64,000 bases of DNA. Origin: Gyromitra esculenta. Its lineage: Eukaryota; Ascomycota; Pezizomycetes; Pezizales; Discinaceae. The position numbers and the translations under genes are program-made. The notes beneath the pieces are model-generated. The model was not told the DNA's origin and did not search any database. It saw nothing but the letters and a program-made list of their open reading frames with translations. The stretch is taken from NCBI GenBank assembly GCA_038503075.1, contig JBCAML010000019.1:248001-312000 (forward strand), read 5' to 3'. How positions within the stretch are numbered: the stretch's first letter is position 1; the number at the start of each line of letters is the position of its first letter. Below are positions 23,951 to 35,988 of the stretch, piece by piece.

Positions 23951-26152
23951 AAGTGGATTGTGCAATAAATAAATCTTATCATATTGCTTCAAGAGACATC
24001 CTAGTATCGGGCTGGATAGTCAACTGGAATAGCAATAGATGATGCTTGATTGCTGAGAATACTGCACGTTACTCAAAATATTTTGAGGAGTCGTAGTTGG
24101 CTTTGCTGAGGGCTCGATTTTTCGCAGAAACCTATACGGAAGTAATGTCTCTAAACAAGACAGAGAAGACCGCAGGAACAATTATTTGCAGTAATATGCA
24201 TCGTGGCTTTCCTCACAAATACATGTGCTGTCTCCACCTCTCTCCTCCCCTGTTAGATCCAATCCTAGCTACTACAAAACATTGACAACACAGAACAAAA
24301 GCGTGTTCCTGAGCTGTATCTTCTCGAGCGCTATTCACCACCAGCCATAGAAAAGTTGACCTGCCAGTCGGTTTTAAAATTCAGCCACTTCATTCGACTA
24401 TACCGACTTTTGACCTGTCAAAGTTTCGAGAATCACCTCAGCTCTACTTTAAGCGTATTCCAACCACTTACATAGCATCTCTTCCCTGGAGTGCCAGCCT
24501 CGTTTTTGGGATCCATCGACTGTATCAAAAAATAGAACGTTGTCAGATGCATACGTACCAAAGAACTTAAACATGCGTCTTCCATCCTCCTATCAGGTTA
24601 ATCGGTAGAATCTTCCTTTTTCTGCCTACCCTGAGTAGAATATGCCCCCATACACACCTTTTCGACTGCCTCAAGCGAGGGGCACCCCTCATCAAAATCG
24701 AGTTCTGATTAAATCGAGATCCATCGAAGAGTTACCAAAAAACCGGCCAACCCATCAAGTGCCACAACTCGTCAGCTTACAACACAGAGGGAGGGGAGCA
24801 CAAAAACATGGGGTTCAGCACACAACGATGGAATGTGGGGTGGTCTTTTTTCCCCTCCGATTATCGATACCGATTATTCAAGGACGGCACAGGCGCGATG
24901 CTCCCCTCTCTCTGTGCAAAAAGCAAAGAAACGTGGGGCGGACTGCGTGGTCGATCAGAAGAAGCTTATTTGACGTGAAGGTGAGTGGTTTCCAACTCGT
25001 CCATAAAACCCCACAGCGGCTCTTGTCACTTTGCCCAATCGCAATTATGACGCCTTACGTGGAACAGAACGGTGGTTACTAGGCACAGAGCAGCAAACGC
25101 ATCAAGTCTCCACATCTCCCACTATTGAAACGTGACGTCACCCATCGTGAACTTGCGTGACGTTACGCGGGATGGCTTTTTTTTCCCCACATTCCGCGTT
25201 CCACGTTCGTAGCTGATGAGCCGCAAACTTTGTGCAACGCTGGATGGATCCGAATTCCGTTGGAATATTCCATGGATTCCTAACTGCGCGAAATAGAAAA
25301 CTATAACTCGAAGCTATTTCCTGATGGATGATCAGCACGATACCCCCACCAGATGCAGAGATATAACAACACAGCACATAATTCGTGGTTTGGAGATCTC
25401 GATTCGCCTATTGCATTGCGCTGTGGATAAACACACCACCACCGATCTAGATAAGAAGTTTATGCGAAGTTTATTCTCGGTGAGAGGTTTATCCCTCCCC
25501 CTCCTTCTAGAAAAAAAAACAGGATTTAGTATTTCATGGAATTGGGGTTCATTAGAACTTGATATTGGTATTGATATATTTTTTGTTTTTCGTTTACTCT
25601 TCCCTTCATCTTCATATCCATCTTCATGTAGTAGCCCGACCCGACTTCGCCCGAACCGAAGCGAAGTACTTCCGAGTGAAAAAACGAAAATGGAAAAAAA
25701 AACTTGTTTTACTCTACCCCCTCCCTTCATAAAAAAAAAGAATAATGGAAGAAAAAAACGAGAACGCCCCTTACCCCACCCCACCCACGAAAAAAAAAGA
25801 CCAGATAGGGAAAATACGGAAAATAAAAGCGAAAAACTCCCATCCGAAGCCTGTAGTGATGCATCCCGGGTAACAAAAGACATAAAACGAAACGTAAAGG
25901 AAATTTTTTTCGACAAGTTTAAACGAGTGTGGTGTAGTTGGTGGTAGTTGGTGGTGTGGTAGTGAGGGAATAAACGAGTGACGACACGAAAAAGGGTTAA
26001 AATCTAAGAATATAGTAAATAATCCCTCGTAGCCCAGCTTCGGGAATTCATCTGCCCCGTCTAATAAAACCCAATAGAAAAGGAGAAATAAAATAGAATA
26101 GAATAGAATATAACCCCCCCCTCAAGAAAAGAAATAAAATAACAGCAACAAA
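23951..26152. other. Gene-poor low-complexity stretch
   Basis: The + frame 25324-25947 and the minus frame 25332-25916 are driven by A-runs and T-runs, and I do not count them as genes. A 16-bp palindrome CTCAAAATATTTTGAG sits at 24073-24088. An AATAG repeat lies at about 26090-26110. This side is probably 3' flank of the gene at 26153. Confidence 0.4.
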
Positions 26153-26917
26153 CTAATCCGAAACATGCCCACTGCTGCTGCTGCTGCTGCTAGAACTACT
26201 CCGTCTCCAAGCCACCGCCGCTACCGCGCCCCTCCGTGCTCGCTGCTGCTGCCCCTTCTTACTGATCCCCAATCCCTTACTAGACGGCTTTCCACCCTTC
26301 GTCGACGCCTTCGCGAACGAGAAAGAAGACGAAAAAAATGGTGATCCTCGCTTCAGCCTCATATCCCTATCTTTTGATGATGAGAATGAAGGCTTCTTAA
26401 CCCCACTGACCGTACTCCCACGAGAAACAACAGAAGGCAATGAGTTCCGTCTTCGTCGTGACGCTGTAGGTGGTGGTGAGCTGCAACCATGGTGTAATGG
26501 GGGCGCTGCAGAAACACTGCAGTTATCGCGTGACGAGATCATTTCTTCGACCAATGTCGACAAACAGCGGAGCTGCGAGTCGGTTGTCTGGAGCCGTGCA
26601 AGAATCTGTCGTTGGAACCGAACGCAGGTTCGAGGGTTTACGGAGGGAACGAGGAATGATGTGGATGTGGGTGATGTTGGGGACAGGGCAGCTTGGATAT
26701 CGGACGGCGGGGGGATGGCTTTGTCGACTATTGAAAGGGTGGAGAGGGATGTGGAGAGGGTGCGTTTGAAGGCATCGTCTTCGAGCGGCGATAGGGGCGG
26801 GGTTGCGTATGAGCCGAAGAAGAGCGGGGTTGATGTCTCTGGTGCGATGGCGGGCGAGATGAGGGCCTGTCTCCCCGCGGCTGACGAGGGGGCGTCGAAC
26901 GAGAAGTTTTCAAACAT
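26153..26917 (-). CDS. Conserved-looking disordered fungal protein, 254 aa
   Basis: The open frame extends upstream to 27076, but the ATG at 26917 (MFENFSFDAPSSAAGRQAL) is the sensible start, since upstream codons read as leader sequence. The protein is serine- and proline-rich. Its middle block (SVNPRTCVRFQRQILARL, TTDSQLRCLSTLVEEMI) is predicted helical and looks conserved, and the proline motif ATPPLSPLEDDAFKRTLS precedes it. The C-terminus is basic and ends in a serine run encoded by a GCT/AGC triplet repeat (about 26166-26190). The basic tail could be a nuclear signal. I know of no assigned function. About 3.6 kb of gene-free DNA lies upstream. Confidence 0.7.
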   Translation of the reverse strand: MFENFSFDAPSSAAGRQALISPAIAPETSTPLFFGSYATPPLSPLEDDAFKRTLSTSLSTLSIVDKAIPPPSDIQAALSPTSPTSTSFLVPSVNPRTCVRFQRQILARLQTTDSQLRCLSTLVEEMISSRDNCSVSAAPPLHHGCSSPPPTASRRRRNSLPSVVSRGSTVSGVKKPSFSSSKDRDMRLKRGSPFFSSSFSFAKASTKGGKPSSKGLGISKKGQQQRARRGAVAAVAWRRSSSSSSSSSSGHVSD

Positions 26918-29900
26918 TATGGGTATTGGTATGATTGAATGTGGATTGAGTGTGAAGCAGACGGAAAAGATGGTACTGTACTCGTGTTTTGTGTATTGCG
27001 GTGGTGGTACTATTACTATTGTTCTGTTTGTGCTTGTTTGCTTTATGCTTGCTGGTAGGTGACCTCGATATTGCACCCAAAAATAAAACCAAAGGGCAGT
27101 TTAGGTGTTGTAGATTCGCGAGGCGGCAGGGCGGGGGATGCGCAAGCTTAAGTACTCGTGATAGCCCCTCGCCCCCTTCCCGCCTGGCTCTGGTTGTCAA
27201 GGCTGGGCGTCGTGTTCTGGTCTGGTGCTCGTGCTCGTGCTGTGCTGACATGTCTGCAGCCGTATGCCAGATGGGCCCTTGCAGGGCTGCCACACACCAC
27301 ACCAGTGCAGGATATCTCCCAGCCAATCGTGGCCTAACAACACACTTTATTTTAGCACAGAACCCACCCACCACACCCGGGTTCACTGAGAGTAAACCCT
27401 CCGCCCTAGGTCGAGTCATGTCTGCTGAGTGACGTTAAGGTGCTTTATTCGTGGCGCAGGCCGCCGTCCACCGCCCTTCCCCCCGGCTGTCTCGGCGCTG
27501 CCTACCCCTTCGGGCAGCGGGCGCTGGGTGCTGCACCGCGCTAGTCCAAGACGGACAGGGAACGACATGAAAGGAAAATCTTCTCCTCCTTGAAAATCAA
27601 GATTTTTATCCCTTCCTTCCAGTTCCTTGCAATGCGCGAGGCTGTTTCTAATCCTAGGACTCCCCCCTTCTTCCACCTTGGAGGCCCTGCGATGAAAATT
27701 CTCCTTAGCCTCGAACTCAGCAGAAAGCTCAGCACCAGCCAGCCAGCCAAAGGGCAGTACAGTGAGATAAGATGCAGCCAGGAGAAGCGTAAGGCAAATC
27801 AGTCCTCACCAGTCAAACAATCCGCTACCACCGGCTCCGTAAGATGCCTTTCTCTCTTCAATTTCGAACTTTCCAGCTTCTCCATTGGCATAAGCTCTGC
27901 CCCCTCTCATCTGAGGGTCTCCCCCCAAATCCACCCCCTTATCGCCTATCGCTGCCTGGAACTCGACAGTAGACAAATACAGTTAGGCCCGCTTAAATTC
28001 CTTTTTTCTTTTCTTCCCTCTCCCTTCCCCCCTATATTGCACATGTGGCACCGTGGCACCCGTAGGTGGGGGACGTGTCAATTTCTCGAAGCCTACCGTT
28101 CACGGCTCTTATGTGTTTCCAGTGGACCCGGTATCCGTACAGTCGGGCACAACGTCCCCCCCGTCATCACGACGCGATGACAGCAGGAGCGCTTTTTCTA
28201 CGTGTTGAACAACGTGACTATGTAGGCAACGCGTTCCTGAGCGTATTCGATACCTACAGCTCTACCGCGGGTGTGGTGCATTACAGGGTGGATGTTTGTG
28301 GGATACCAGAAAAAGAAATATCGTAGAGTGGAAAAGAGTGGAATGACGAAATTACAAGGATACCCCCTTCCTCCTTGGCAATCCCTAAATGAGGTTCGAG
28401 ACTCAAAAACGGGCCGATCGTCGGCTTCCAGTTTCGTAACAATACCTGGTTCTCCGAGCCGTCACCCAGGGAGACAAGAAATTCGAGAATGAGCAAGGTT
28501 TTTGCTCAAAGCAGTATAACCCCATGTCCCGGAGATTGGGAAAGCTTTGGGGAGGGTGGCATGTATCCCATCCCGCGGCCCGGAGCTGGGGGGGTTTTAT
28601 TTATTTTATTTTTTCTGGAAGGCGCTTGGGCCCTTTGCTGACCTTCCCATATTGATGATGGTTGACATTTTTTCTGGGGAAACTAGCGGGCTGACAGTAA
28701 CGGTGTGTATCGGATAACATTCGATCGCAATGGTATCACTCTCCTGATGGAATATCCCGTACAGTAGGTAGCTCCGTGGAACTGTATGAAGTCTTATAAT
28801 AATTCCTCACTCCACCGGCAGTTTTTTTTTTCTGGGCGTATAATTTACTCATTCATGACTCCTCTTTAAGAGCGAGGCCCTGCAAGCCTCAGCAGTTTCA
28901 CAGAAAGATGCTGACCCCCCCAAACCAGTTCGTCGGGAATATGTATAATCTCGAGTATCGGCAGTTCTTCCAAAAATAAGGCAGGCAAGGTCCTTAGCCT
29001 ACCTCGCCTATACCATACCATCTACAAAACAGCGGATCACTTCCCCTCTCTAAAGTTTCAAAGTTTCAAAGTTAGTTAAGCCTCAGCCAGCCCTGCTCGA
29101 CTGAGAGAAGAGAGATCCGCGTTCTCGATGATGCCCTGCATCATGATCGATGGGTACCGCCGGAATGTTGAAGCGACGATCCCTCGCCTAATATCCTGTT
29201 TTTTTCCCCCTCCCCATGAAAGAGAGTGGTGAGAGGAGACTGGTGGTGCGAGCTCGCCATTATCCATGGCGTCGCCGAATTCTTCGGTATCTGGTTCTTC
29301 CCCTCTCGCCCTCCCTCTCTCAGAAATAAGTTCTGTAATAATAATTTAATTTCAGCTTTAAAATTCCGCTGAGCAAGCCATGTCCCCCCCCAACAGCATA
29401 TGTCCAGACTCCAAAAATATGTAGATCGGCGTTAGGAAATGATTAGTAAACCTTGTTTTTTTTTCTTCTTCCCTCCCTGCCTTCTAGAAGGAGGTTCCGG
29501 TTCTACACGTGACTTGTAGAACGTTTTTGTGGGGCGGCGGTGGTGGCGGGTGGCGATGCTGACCCATTTTTCTCCCTTCTCATGTGGCACTGGTGTTTTG
29601 TGGGGGGTTTTTGGAGGGTGGCTGAGGTGGGATGGGGTTGGGTGGGGGCTGTGTTTAATGCGGATAAGAATGTTTTTTTTAAAAAAAACTGCCGGAAGAT
29701 GGGATGATAAGGGCGAGGCTTATTGGTGATTGGTCCTGGCGGTGTATTGATGGAAGTGGGAATGGGGGGATGGTTATTTTGGTATGGGTGTTTGAGGGGA
29801 TTGCTAATTGAGGATTGCTGGAATGGTGGTATGGATGTGTGGTTGTTAGCACGGTTTCAGTGCCGGGTTGAAACGGTCGATAACGGTGCTTGGGATGTGA

Positions 29901-30582
29901 TGTTGCCTGAGGTACTGTAGCGCTGTGGAAATGGAATCGGCTGGAGGGTTTCGTTAGGTTGCTACAGTCGCTTTCCCGGTGGCGTGGCATAATAAGGCGG
30001 AGTGAACTTAGGAGGTTCTTGGTGGGATTGGTAAAATGCAGGCTAGGGGGCTACGAGTAGGGCGCTAAGTGCTAATGGCTAAGTATTTTGTAGATGCTCA
30101 ACGGCCAAGTTACTACTTTAAAAATTCATGAATTCTAGCAAGGTTTGTAGATGAACGTCAAGGAATTTCGACTGGTAACAGATAGTGCGGATAATACAGC
30201 AAATAGCGAGTGATAACGTGTGATTCATAAGCATATTTCGCGATCGTCGGGCCTTTCAAAAATAGGCAAACTAATTCAAGTATTTCAAAGAACTTTAGAG
30301 AATCGCTCGGCGTGAAGTTTTAGTGAAGTTTAGCTACGGTGTTTAGTGTGTTCGTGTACTATCACTCGAAAAATCCAACTTCGGATATTGCTCTACGTGA
30401 TACGTTTAGTAAGTTGGGCGTATTAGAGTAGTTACTACTCTAAAAGAGGTATATCTTAGAGCTTTGGATCTGAAGATTCTAATAAACAGGACATATGTGG
30501 GATGTACAGAATTAAGTGAAATATTGTGATAAACGACTGGTTTCTCTAGATAGATAGATAGATAGATTTATCATACGCGCAT
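26918..30582. other. Gene-free, GC/pyrimidine-structured upstream region
   Basis: No supported gene in 3.6 kb. The first 600 bp are GC-richer and lie upstream of the 26917 start, so a long leader or promoter is plausible. Long frames here (27590-28180 +, 26910-27419 -) have low-complexity composition without motifs. C-, T- and G-runs are frequent. A TAGA tetranucleotide repeat lies at 30547-30567. Confidence 0.4.
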
Positions 30583-30587
30583 CCAAC

Positions 30588-31007
30588 TTTCACGGATAGT
30601 ACCGGGTAATAGGTTAGGATGAAGTTGTTGGTAGTCACGAAGGATTTCCTTGGGTATAATGGCTTTGTTGTTCGGTTATGTTTCAGTTGTTGTCGGATTG
30701 TTATTTGTGTTACGGAAAAGCGGGGTATTTAAGCGGAGGATTTTGGTCGTTCTTGTTCTCTTTCTTTTCTTTCCTTAAGCAATGTTCTTACTTTACTTCT
30801 ATTGTATTTGTTTTAATACTACTCAGTTCTTCTTCAGAACTCTCGCGGTCGCTGTCGCTGTGAAAACCTTTACACTTAACTCGCCTTGAGTTAGACCCCA
30901 TAGGACCTGTAGAAACATCGTGACTCTTGTTGCTTGACCTCTCGCTTAAGTAGCACTGCTCACCTTCAGGGATACTAAAGGACTTAACGAGGGATCAAAC
31001 CGTGAGG
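30588..31007 (+). repeat. Solo LTR (diverged), 420 bp
   Basis: This sequence aligns with the LTRs of the chromovirus at 31894-38073. Shared features are the start TTTCACGGATAG, an internal TTCTTTCCTTAAGCAATG-like block, AAGTAGCACTGCTCACCTTC and the TGAGG end. It is in the opposite orientation to the full element. The exact 5-bp duplication CCAAC flanks it (30583-30587 and 31008-31012), so it is a bona fide solo LTR left by recombination. It is more diverged than the other copies, hence older. Confidence 0.75.
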
Positions 31008-31143
31008 CCAACCTCATGGGTTATGGTGGTTAGCAAAAGGAAAACAAAACTAAATAACAAAATCAAACACAACATTCTGACTTGGCATTTCCGTAATGCT
31101 GGACGTCCACTTTCTCTGCCCAAAGTGGTAAACACAAAACATT

Positions 31144-31893
31144 CTACCCCTTATACACGAAATTCCTAACTTTCTTCCTCTTTACCCTTTCTGTCTCCTC
31201 CAACCACTCTCTTCCTATTGCCTTATCTCCCCATCTCTCATAAAAATTCACACACTTCCATCCCAGGAAGTCAAACAATGTTACTTCTTCTCCATTCTCC
31301 TCAATTGACCTCTTGCTAATTTCTCCACACATTTTCTTCTTCCAACCACACCCCTCGTAATTCTTGTACCTCCAATCTATTACTTGTAAGTGCCCCTTCA
31401 ACGCCTTATCTCACTTGCTATGTCTCTTCCTTGCTCTTTTTGCCACTTGTATTGTCTCATCGAGTTTTGTAACAGGCATTGCTGGAGGTGGTTTTCCGGC
31501 AATGGAAATGTTGTTCCGAACAGAGTTGGGTTTACTCCCTGTGATTTCGTGTTCTTGACTGTATCGATCGAGTACTTTCGGAATATTGGAACTTGTTGTT
31601 GGCTGTGGCGGTAATGGGGGCAATGGTAACGGTAGCGTCAGTACACTAAGGAATTTGGCTGGGGGAGAGGGCACTTTCTCCTTCCTCTCCTCTATCACCT
31701 CTTTTCTCTCTTCAACAATCTCCTTTCTCTCTCTGATCTCTCTTTCCTCATTCTTTTCCTCAACTTCTTTCATTACCGTATCCTCTCCATCTTCGTCTCC
31801 CATCTCTCTCCTTTCTAATCTTTGCGGGATTGTTGGCGGTGGTTGTGATTTGACCTTAGCGATCAACTTAATGATCTCTCGTTTCGCTTGAGC
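31144..31893 (-). pseudogene. 3' part of a gene interrupted by the retrotransposon
   Basis: From the element's junction (31893) the frame reads QAKREIIKLIAKVKSQPPPT, then a Glu/Lys/Arg-rich segment (about 31680-31800), a proline-rich stretch, and RHSK. One in-frame TGA (31411-31413) is followed by 85 more codons in the same frame (DKALKGHLQVIDWRYKNYEG..) to a stop at 31144. The TGA would be CGA if C->T is reversed. The 5' part continues at 38074-38170 beyond the element. The middle is probably coiled coil. I do not recognise the family. It could be a host gene or an older repeat. Confidence 0.5.
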
Positions 31894-32305
31894 TCTCAAG
31901 GAGTGAGATTCTCGTCAAGCTCTCAGGTATCCCCCGAGATGAGCAGTGCTACTTGAACGAGAAACTAACGACAGGAGAGTGTGCGAAGATTCTACAGGCT
32001 CTACTAGTGGTTCAAGTCGGGATGACTTTGAAGACGGCGACGGCGAAAGATTACGAGGTGTAACCTGAGGTTGTATTTGTGAGATACAAAGAGTGTACAA
32101 TAGAAGACGTTGCTTAAAGAAAGAAGAAGGAAAAGTACAACAAGAGGGGGAATCCCTTCGCTTATATACCTTGTTCAAACTCCTTCGATGACAAAGACAT
32201 GACTCATTGTAACGAGAAACTCGTGGAAACACAAAGAACAACAACGAAACCCAACAACCATATACCCATGTATCTAATCGACCAACATAACAACCATCCA
32301 TGAAA
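31894..32305 (-). repeat. LTR A (3' LTR), 412 bp
   Basis: It starts TCTCAAGG on the + strand and ends CCATGAAA. It lies directly beside the end of pol, with the stop codon at 32317 and the purine tract between them. Outside it is TGAGC, the target duplication. It is nearly the same as LTR C over most of its length, including CCATATACCCATGTATCTA against CCGTATACCCATGTATCTA near the right end. Confidence 0.9.
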
Positions 32306-32316
32306 GTAGCCCCCCC

Positions 32317-35300
32317 TCATAGCCGTGAGCTCCTGCGAACACTAATCACTCCTTCCGTCGGTTTATCCGGATATCGTTGGTGGAAAGAATCTACCGCTTC
32401 CGTCTCTTCATGGTACTCTGCAGGTTCCCAGGTGGGTAGTGCATAGCCAGTCCATTCGACCAGGTATTGAAGTTTTCCACGGTGTAAACGGGAATCTAGA
32501 ATAGCTTCAACAAGGTATTCCTCATGATCGTTAACTTGAACTGGCGGGGGCGGCATAATAATTTGACCAGGGAGTGGGTCGATGGGAGCTGCTTTGATTA
32601 ATGAGACGTGGAACACGGGGTGATACTTCATTGATCTTGGGAGATCAATTTCGTAGGCATAGGCTGAAACAACACGTTTCACCGGGAACGGACCACTCCA
32701 TTTCCAATCTAACTTTCTTGAATTCCGCGTTGTTCTCATGTTCTTAATCGATACGAACACTTCATCTTTTTCCTTGAACGATGGAGCAGGAGTACGGTGT
32801 CGGTTTGTACTAGACTCGAAGATATCCTGAGCTGTCTTCATCTGTACTCGGAGGAAGTCTCTAAGTTCTTCCATTTTAGAGGCGAAGTCATTGGCATCGA
32901 GGGTCTGGGGGGAGCGGTCGTTAGAGATGACGGAGGTATCAAAGCGAGGATGATAACCGTAGTTGGCGAAGAAGGGCGTAGCTTTCGTACTGGCTGACTC
33001 TTGATTATTGGCAGCGAACTCTGCAATAGGTAGCCATTTTGTCCAGTCATCTTGTTGGTAAGAAACATAGCAACGAAGATATTGTTCCATAACGGCATTA
33101 AGACGTTCGGTTTGGCCATCTGTTTCTGGGTGGAAAGACGTCGACATTCGAGCGGAGATATTCAGGCGTTGGCAAAGATATTTCCAGAACTTAGCGGTGA
33201 ACTGCGTTCCTCTATCCGAAGTGATATGGGAAGGTAGTCCGTGGAGTTTCCAAACGTTTTGGAGGTAGAGTTCAGCGGTTTGCTCGGCGTTGACGGTTGT
33301 ATTGCACGGGATAAGATGTCGCATCTTCGAGAGTCGATCCACCACAACCAAAATAGCATCAAAGCCGTTAGATTCTGGGAGACCGGTAACGAAGTCCATT
33401 GATAGCTCTTCCCAGGGGCGATTAGGAATTGGGAGTGGCTTCAGGACACCGTGGGTACCAAGGGTGCTTGGTTTTGCTCGTCGACAGGTATGACAGTTTC
33501 GCGTATAACGGCCAATATACTCTCTCATCTTTGGCCAATAAAAGTGCCTTGAAATGAGTTCGAAGGATTTTTCGCGTCCCGGGTGGCCAGCTGAGGGGGC
33601 GTCATGATGTCGTTGTAGGATGAGGAGGCGAAGAGGGTCATGATCAGGGACATAGAGTTTTTTCCGGTAATAAAGGCGGCCGTTGACTTCAGTACAATCA
33701 CCTAGGGTGATTTCTTTAGATTGTCGTTCACCACTTCTAAGTGCTAGGAGGATTTTTTGTGGGAACGGGTCAGCACTATATCCAAGATTCATTAAGGTAT
33801 TAAGGGAGGCATCCAATTCAGCGGGTTCATTTGATAAAGAACCCGAAAACAAACTCAACTTAGGATCAACGTTCTTCTCCTTTAAGACCACTTGCTGTTG
33901 GTGTCTTAGTCTTTCATCCCCTTCTTCAGGGAGATCTCCTGATCTCCGAGTCAGTGCGTCCGGTTTTCCTCCTTGTGCTCCTGGTCTATAGGTAATGACG
34001 AAGTCAAAACGTGAAAGGTATTCGGCCCATCTGACTTGTTGTCGATTAAGTTGCTTGGTGGTCATGAAATATTCCAAGTTTTTATGGTCAGTAATGACTG
34101 AGATGGGTAGTTCCGATCCTTCAAGCTCTGGTCTCCATTCCTCGAAACAGCGTATGATAGCAAGAAGTTCCTTATCATAAATCTCGTAGTTGCATTCAGC
34201 TGGTGAGTGCTTCTTGGAGAAGAAGGCTACAGGGTGAAGTATGCCGTTATCGTCAAGTTGGGAGAGAACACCGCCGGAAACGAAGTCAGAAGCATCGGAT
34301 TCCACGAAGATTTTCTTTCGAGGGTCGAAGTGGGTGAGGACGGGGGCCTTAGTAAAGGCATCTTTCAGGGCTTCGAATGCGAGTTCTGCTTCGACTGTCC
34401 ATTCAAAGATAACACCTTTTCTTGTAAAGGCAGTAAGGGGGGCAGCTAATCGGGAGAATCCTAGGATGAATCGTCGGTAAAAATTTGCGAAGCCAAGGAA
34501 AGCTTGTACATCTTTGACTGACTTTGGACGGTTCCAATCCCGGACGGCTTTGAGTTTATCATCGTCCATTTTTATACCTTCGGGGGTTAGTATTAGCTGA
34601 GACTTGATGGATTGCACGTGGAACTCGTGACTTCTCAGGTTTGAGAAGGATATTGTTGGCTTTGAGTGCATCGAGGACTTGTCCGACATGGACTTTATGT
34701 TCGGCGAGGGTATCGCTATAGATCACGTCAAGGTGCGCAGTAAGAGATCCGTATTTCGGAGGGAATCGTTTACGAATCGCTGAAATGTACCGGGGGCGTT
34801 GGTAAGGCCGAATGGCATTACCATATACTCGTATAGGCCATATCGAGTTCGGAAGGCAGTTTTCCATTCCTCTCCTTCGGCAATGCGGATCTGATGAAAG
34901 CCATCACGTAGGTCAAGTTTCGAGTACCATTGGGCTTTCGCAAGTCGATCCAATGTTTCCTTGACTAGAGGGGAGGTGTAACGATCCTTCACAGTGAGGG
35001 CATTGAGGCCACGGTAGTCCACACACAGACGAAGGGATCCGTCAGGTTTGGCAGCGAAGAGGACTGGGGAGCCGGCAGAAGAAGAACTTGCACGGATAAA
35101 GCCTTTTTCTAGATTGTCTTCGATGTATTTCTTCAAAACCAGAAGTTCATCGCGAGACATACCATAGAGAGGTCCAAACGGTGGTTCTTTACCTTCTTGC
35201 AGGGTGATTTTATGATCGTAGGGTCGGCGGGGGGGGAGTCCTTGAGCTTTAGTCTTGTCGAACATGTCCAGGTACTTGTGATACTCAGCAGGTATTCTTT

Positions 35301-35981
35301 GTCTCCATTCCTCTTTAGTGGTTTTGCTATCGAGGACTCTGTTTATCTCATATAGAGACATTGAGTAGACTTGAATACCCTTTTTCCTGGCAAGCATGCG
35401 GAAACTGGCGGCACCAATAAAGGCGGCGTTAAGCTTAGCTGGAGGCGGGATGGCGGCGACGGAGACAATAGGTTGTTTGGGAGCACAATGGGTGGTGCAG
35501 AATTCAGAGTTGAATTCAATGCTTTTGTTGGCGAATTGTAAGTGGACGTCATGGAGATTCATCCACGGGATACCGAGCACTAGGGGGTAATGTCCTAGTT
35601 TGGTGACGAAGAAGGGAGCTTTTTCATTATGTTGTTGAATTGAGAGCTCCAAGTGGCAGAGATTGGTGATGTCTCCCGAGGCAATTGTTCGGCCGTCAAT
35701 GACTTCTAATTGGCGAGGGGTTTTAAGGGGAGACAATGGTAGGGAATGGTGACGCACGAAGTTTTCATCAATAAAAGCGAACCCTGAGGCTCCAGTGTCA
35801 AGAAGTGCGTGTGTTTTTATAATTTTATTTTGGTGGGAAAGGCTACATGAAACTACAAAATGTTCCCCATCCAAATTATCCTCCACACACACATCCGACA
35901 CTGAGAACCCAGAAATAGAGAACGCTGACAAAGGAGAAAACGAAACCAGAGCAGGGTCACAGGGCGACTCTGGTTGAACTA
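32317..35981 (-). pseudogene. pol: Retrotransposon Pol (protease, RT, RNase H, integrase, chromodomain), RT broken
   Basis: Pol is in the -1 frame relative to gag. The first part (34723-35981) has the aspartic protease motif LLDTGASG and the N-terminal RT with DLRDGFHQIRI and MPFGLTNAPGTFQRF. The frame is then broken twice (near 34740-34765 and near 34625-34640). At the catalytic site (about 34711-34740) the expected aromatic-x-Asp-Asp is replaced by a shortened HLDV, so polymerase activity should be absent. The last part (32317-34689, up to 790 codons) is open. It holds RNase H (VESDASDF, YDKELLAI), the H-H-C-C zinc site (HPGREKSF, NCHTCRRAKP), the integrase core (SMDFVTGLP, TSDRGTQF, HPETDGQTERLN) and a C-terminal chromodomain (YLVEWTGYALPTWEP, about residues 723-772). 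The chromodomain places it among chromoviruses, whose integrases target chromatin marks. Confidence 0.9.
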
Positions 35982-35988
35982 GTTTAAA
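35944..35988 (-). promoter_or_regulatory. Programmed -1 frameshift signal between gag and pol
   Basis: On the minus strand the gag frame ends TCT TTA AAC TAG. The heptamer T TTA AAC (35982-35988) is the classical X XXY YYZ slippery sequence in the gag frame, directly before the gag stop. A -1 slip enters the open pol frame (CTA GTT CAA). Six bases downstream an exact 8-bp inverted repeat, AACCAGAG..CTCTGGTT (35968-35975 with 35944-35951, 16-base loop), can form the stimulatory stem. The sequence and frames are seen directly; use in vivo is inferred. Confidence 0.82.

Noticed and set aside
24642..25082. 146-codon + frame
   Set aside because: Basic, low-information composition without motif or conserved-looking block; no splice partner.
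25324..25947. 207-codon + frame and 194-codon minus frame
   Set aside because: Both are built mostly from A/T runs; no motif, no plausible start context, and each is the shadow of the other's low complexity.
27590..28180. 196-codon + frame
   Set aside because: Ser/Pro/Leu-rich composition typical of translated GC-skewed intergenic DNA; no domain or splice partner.
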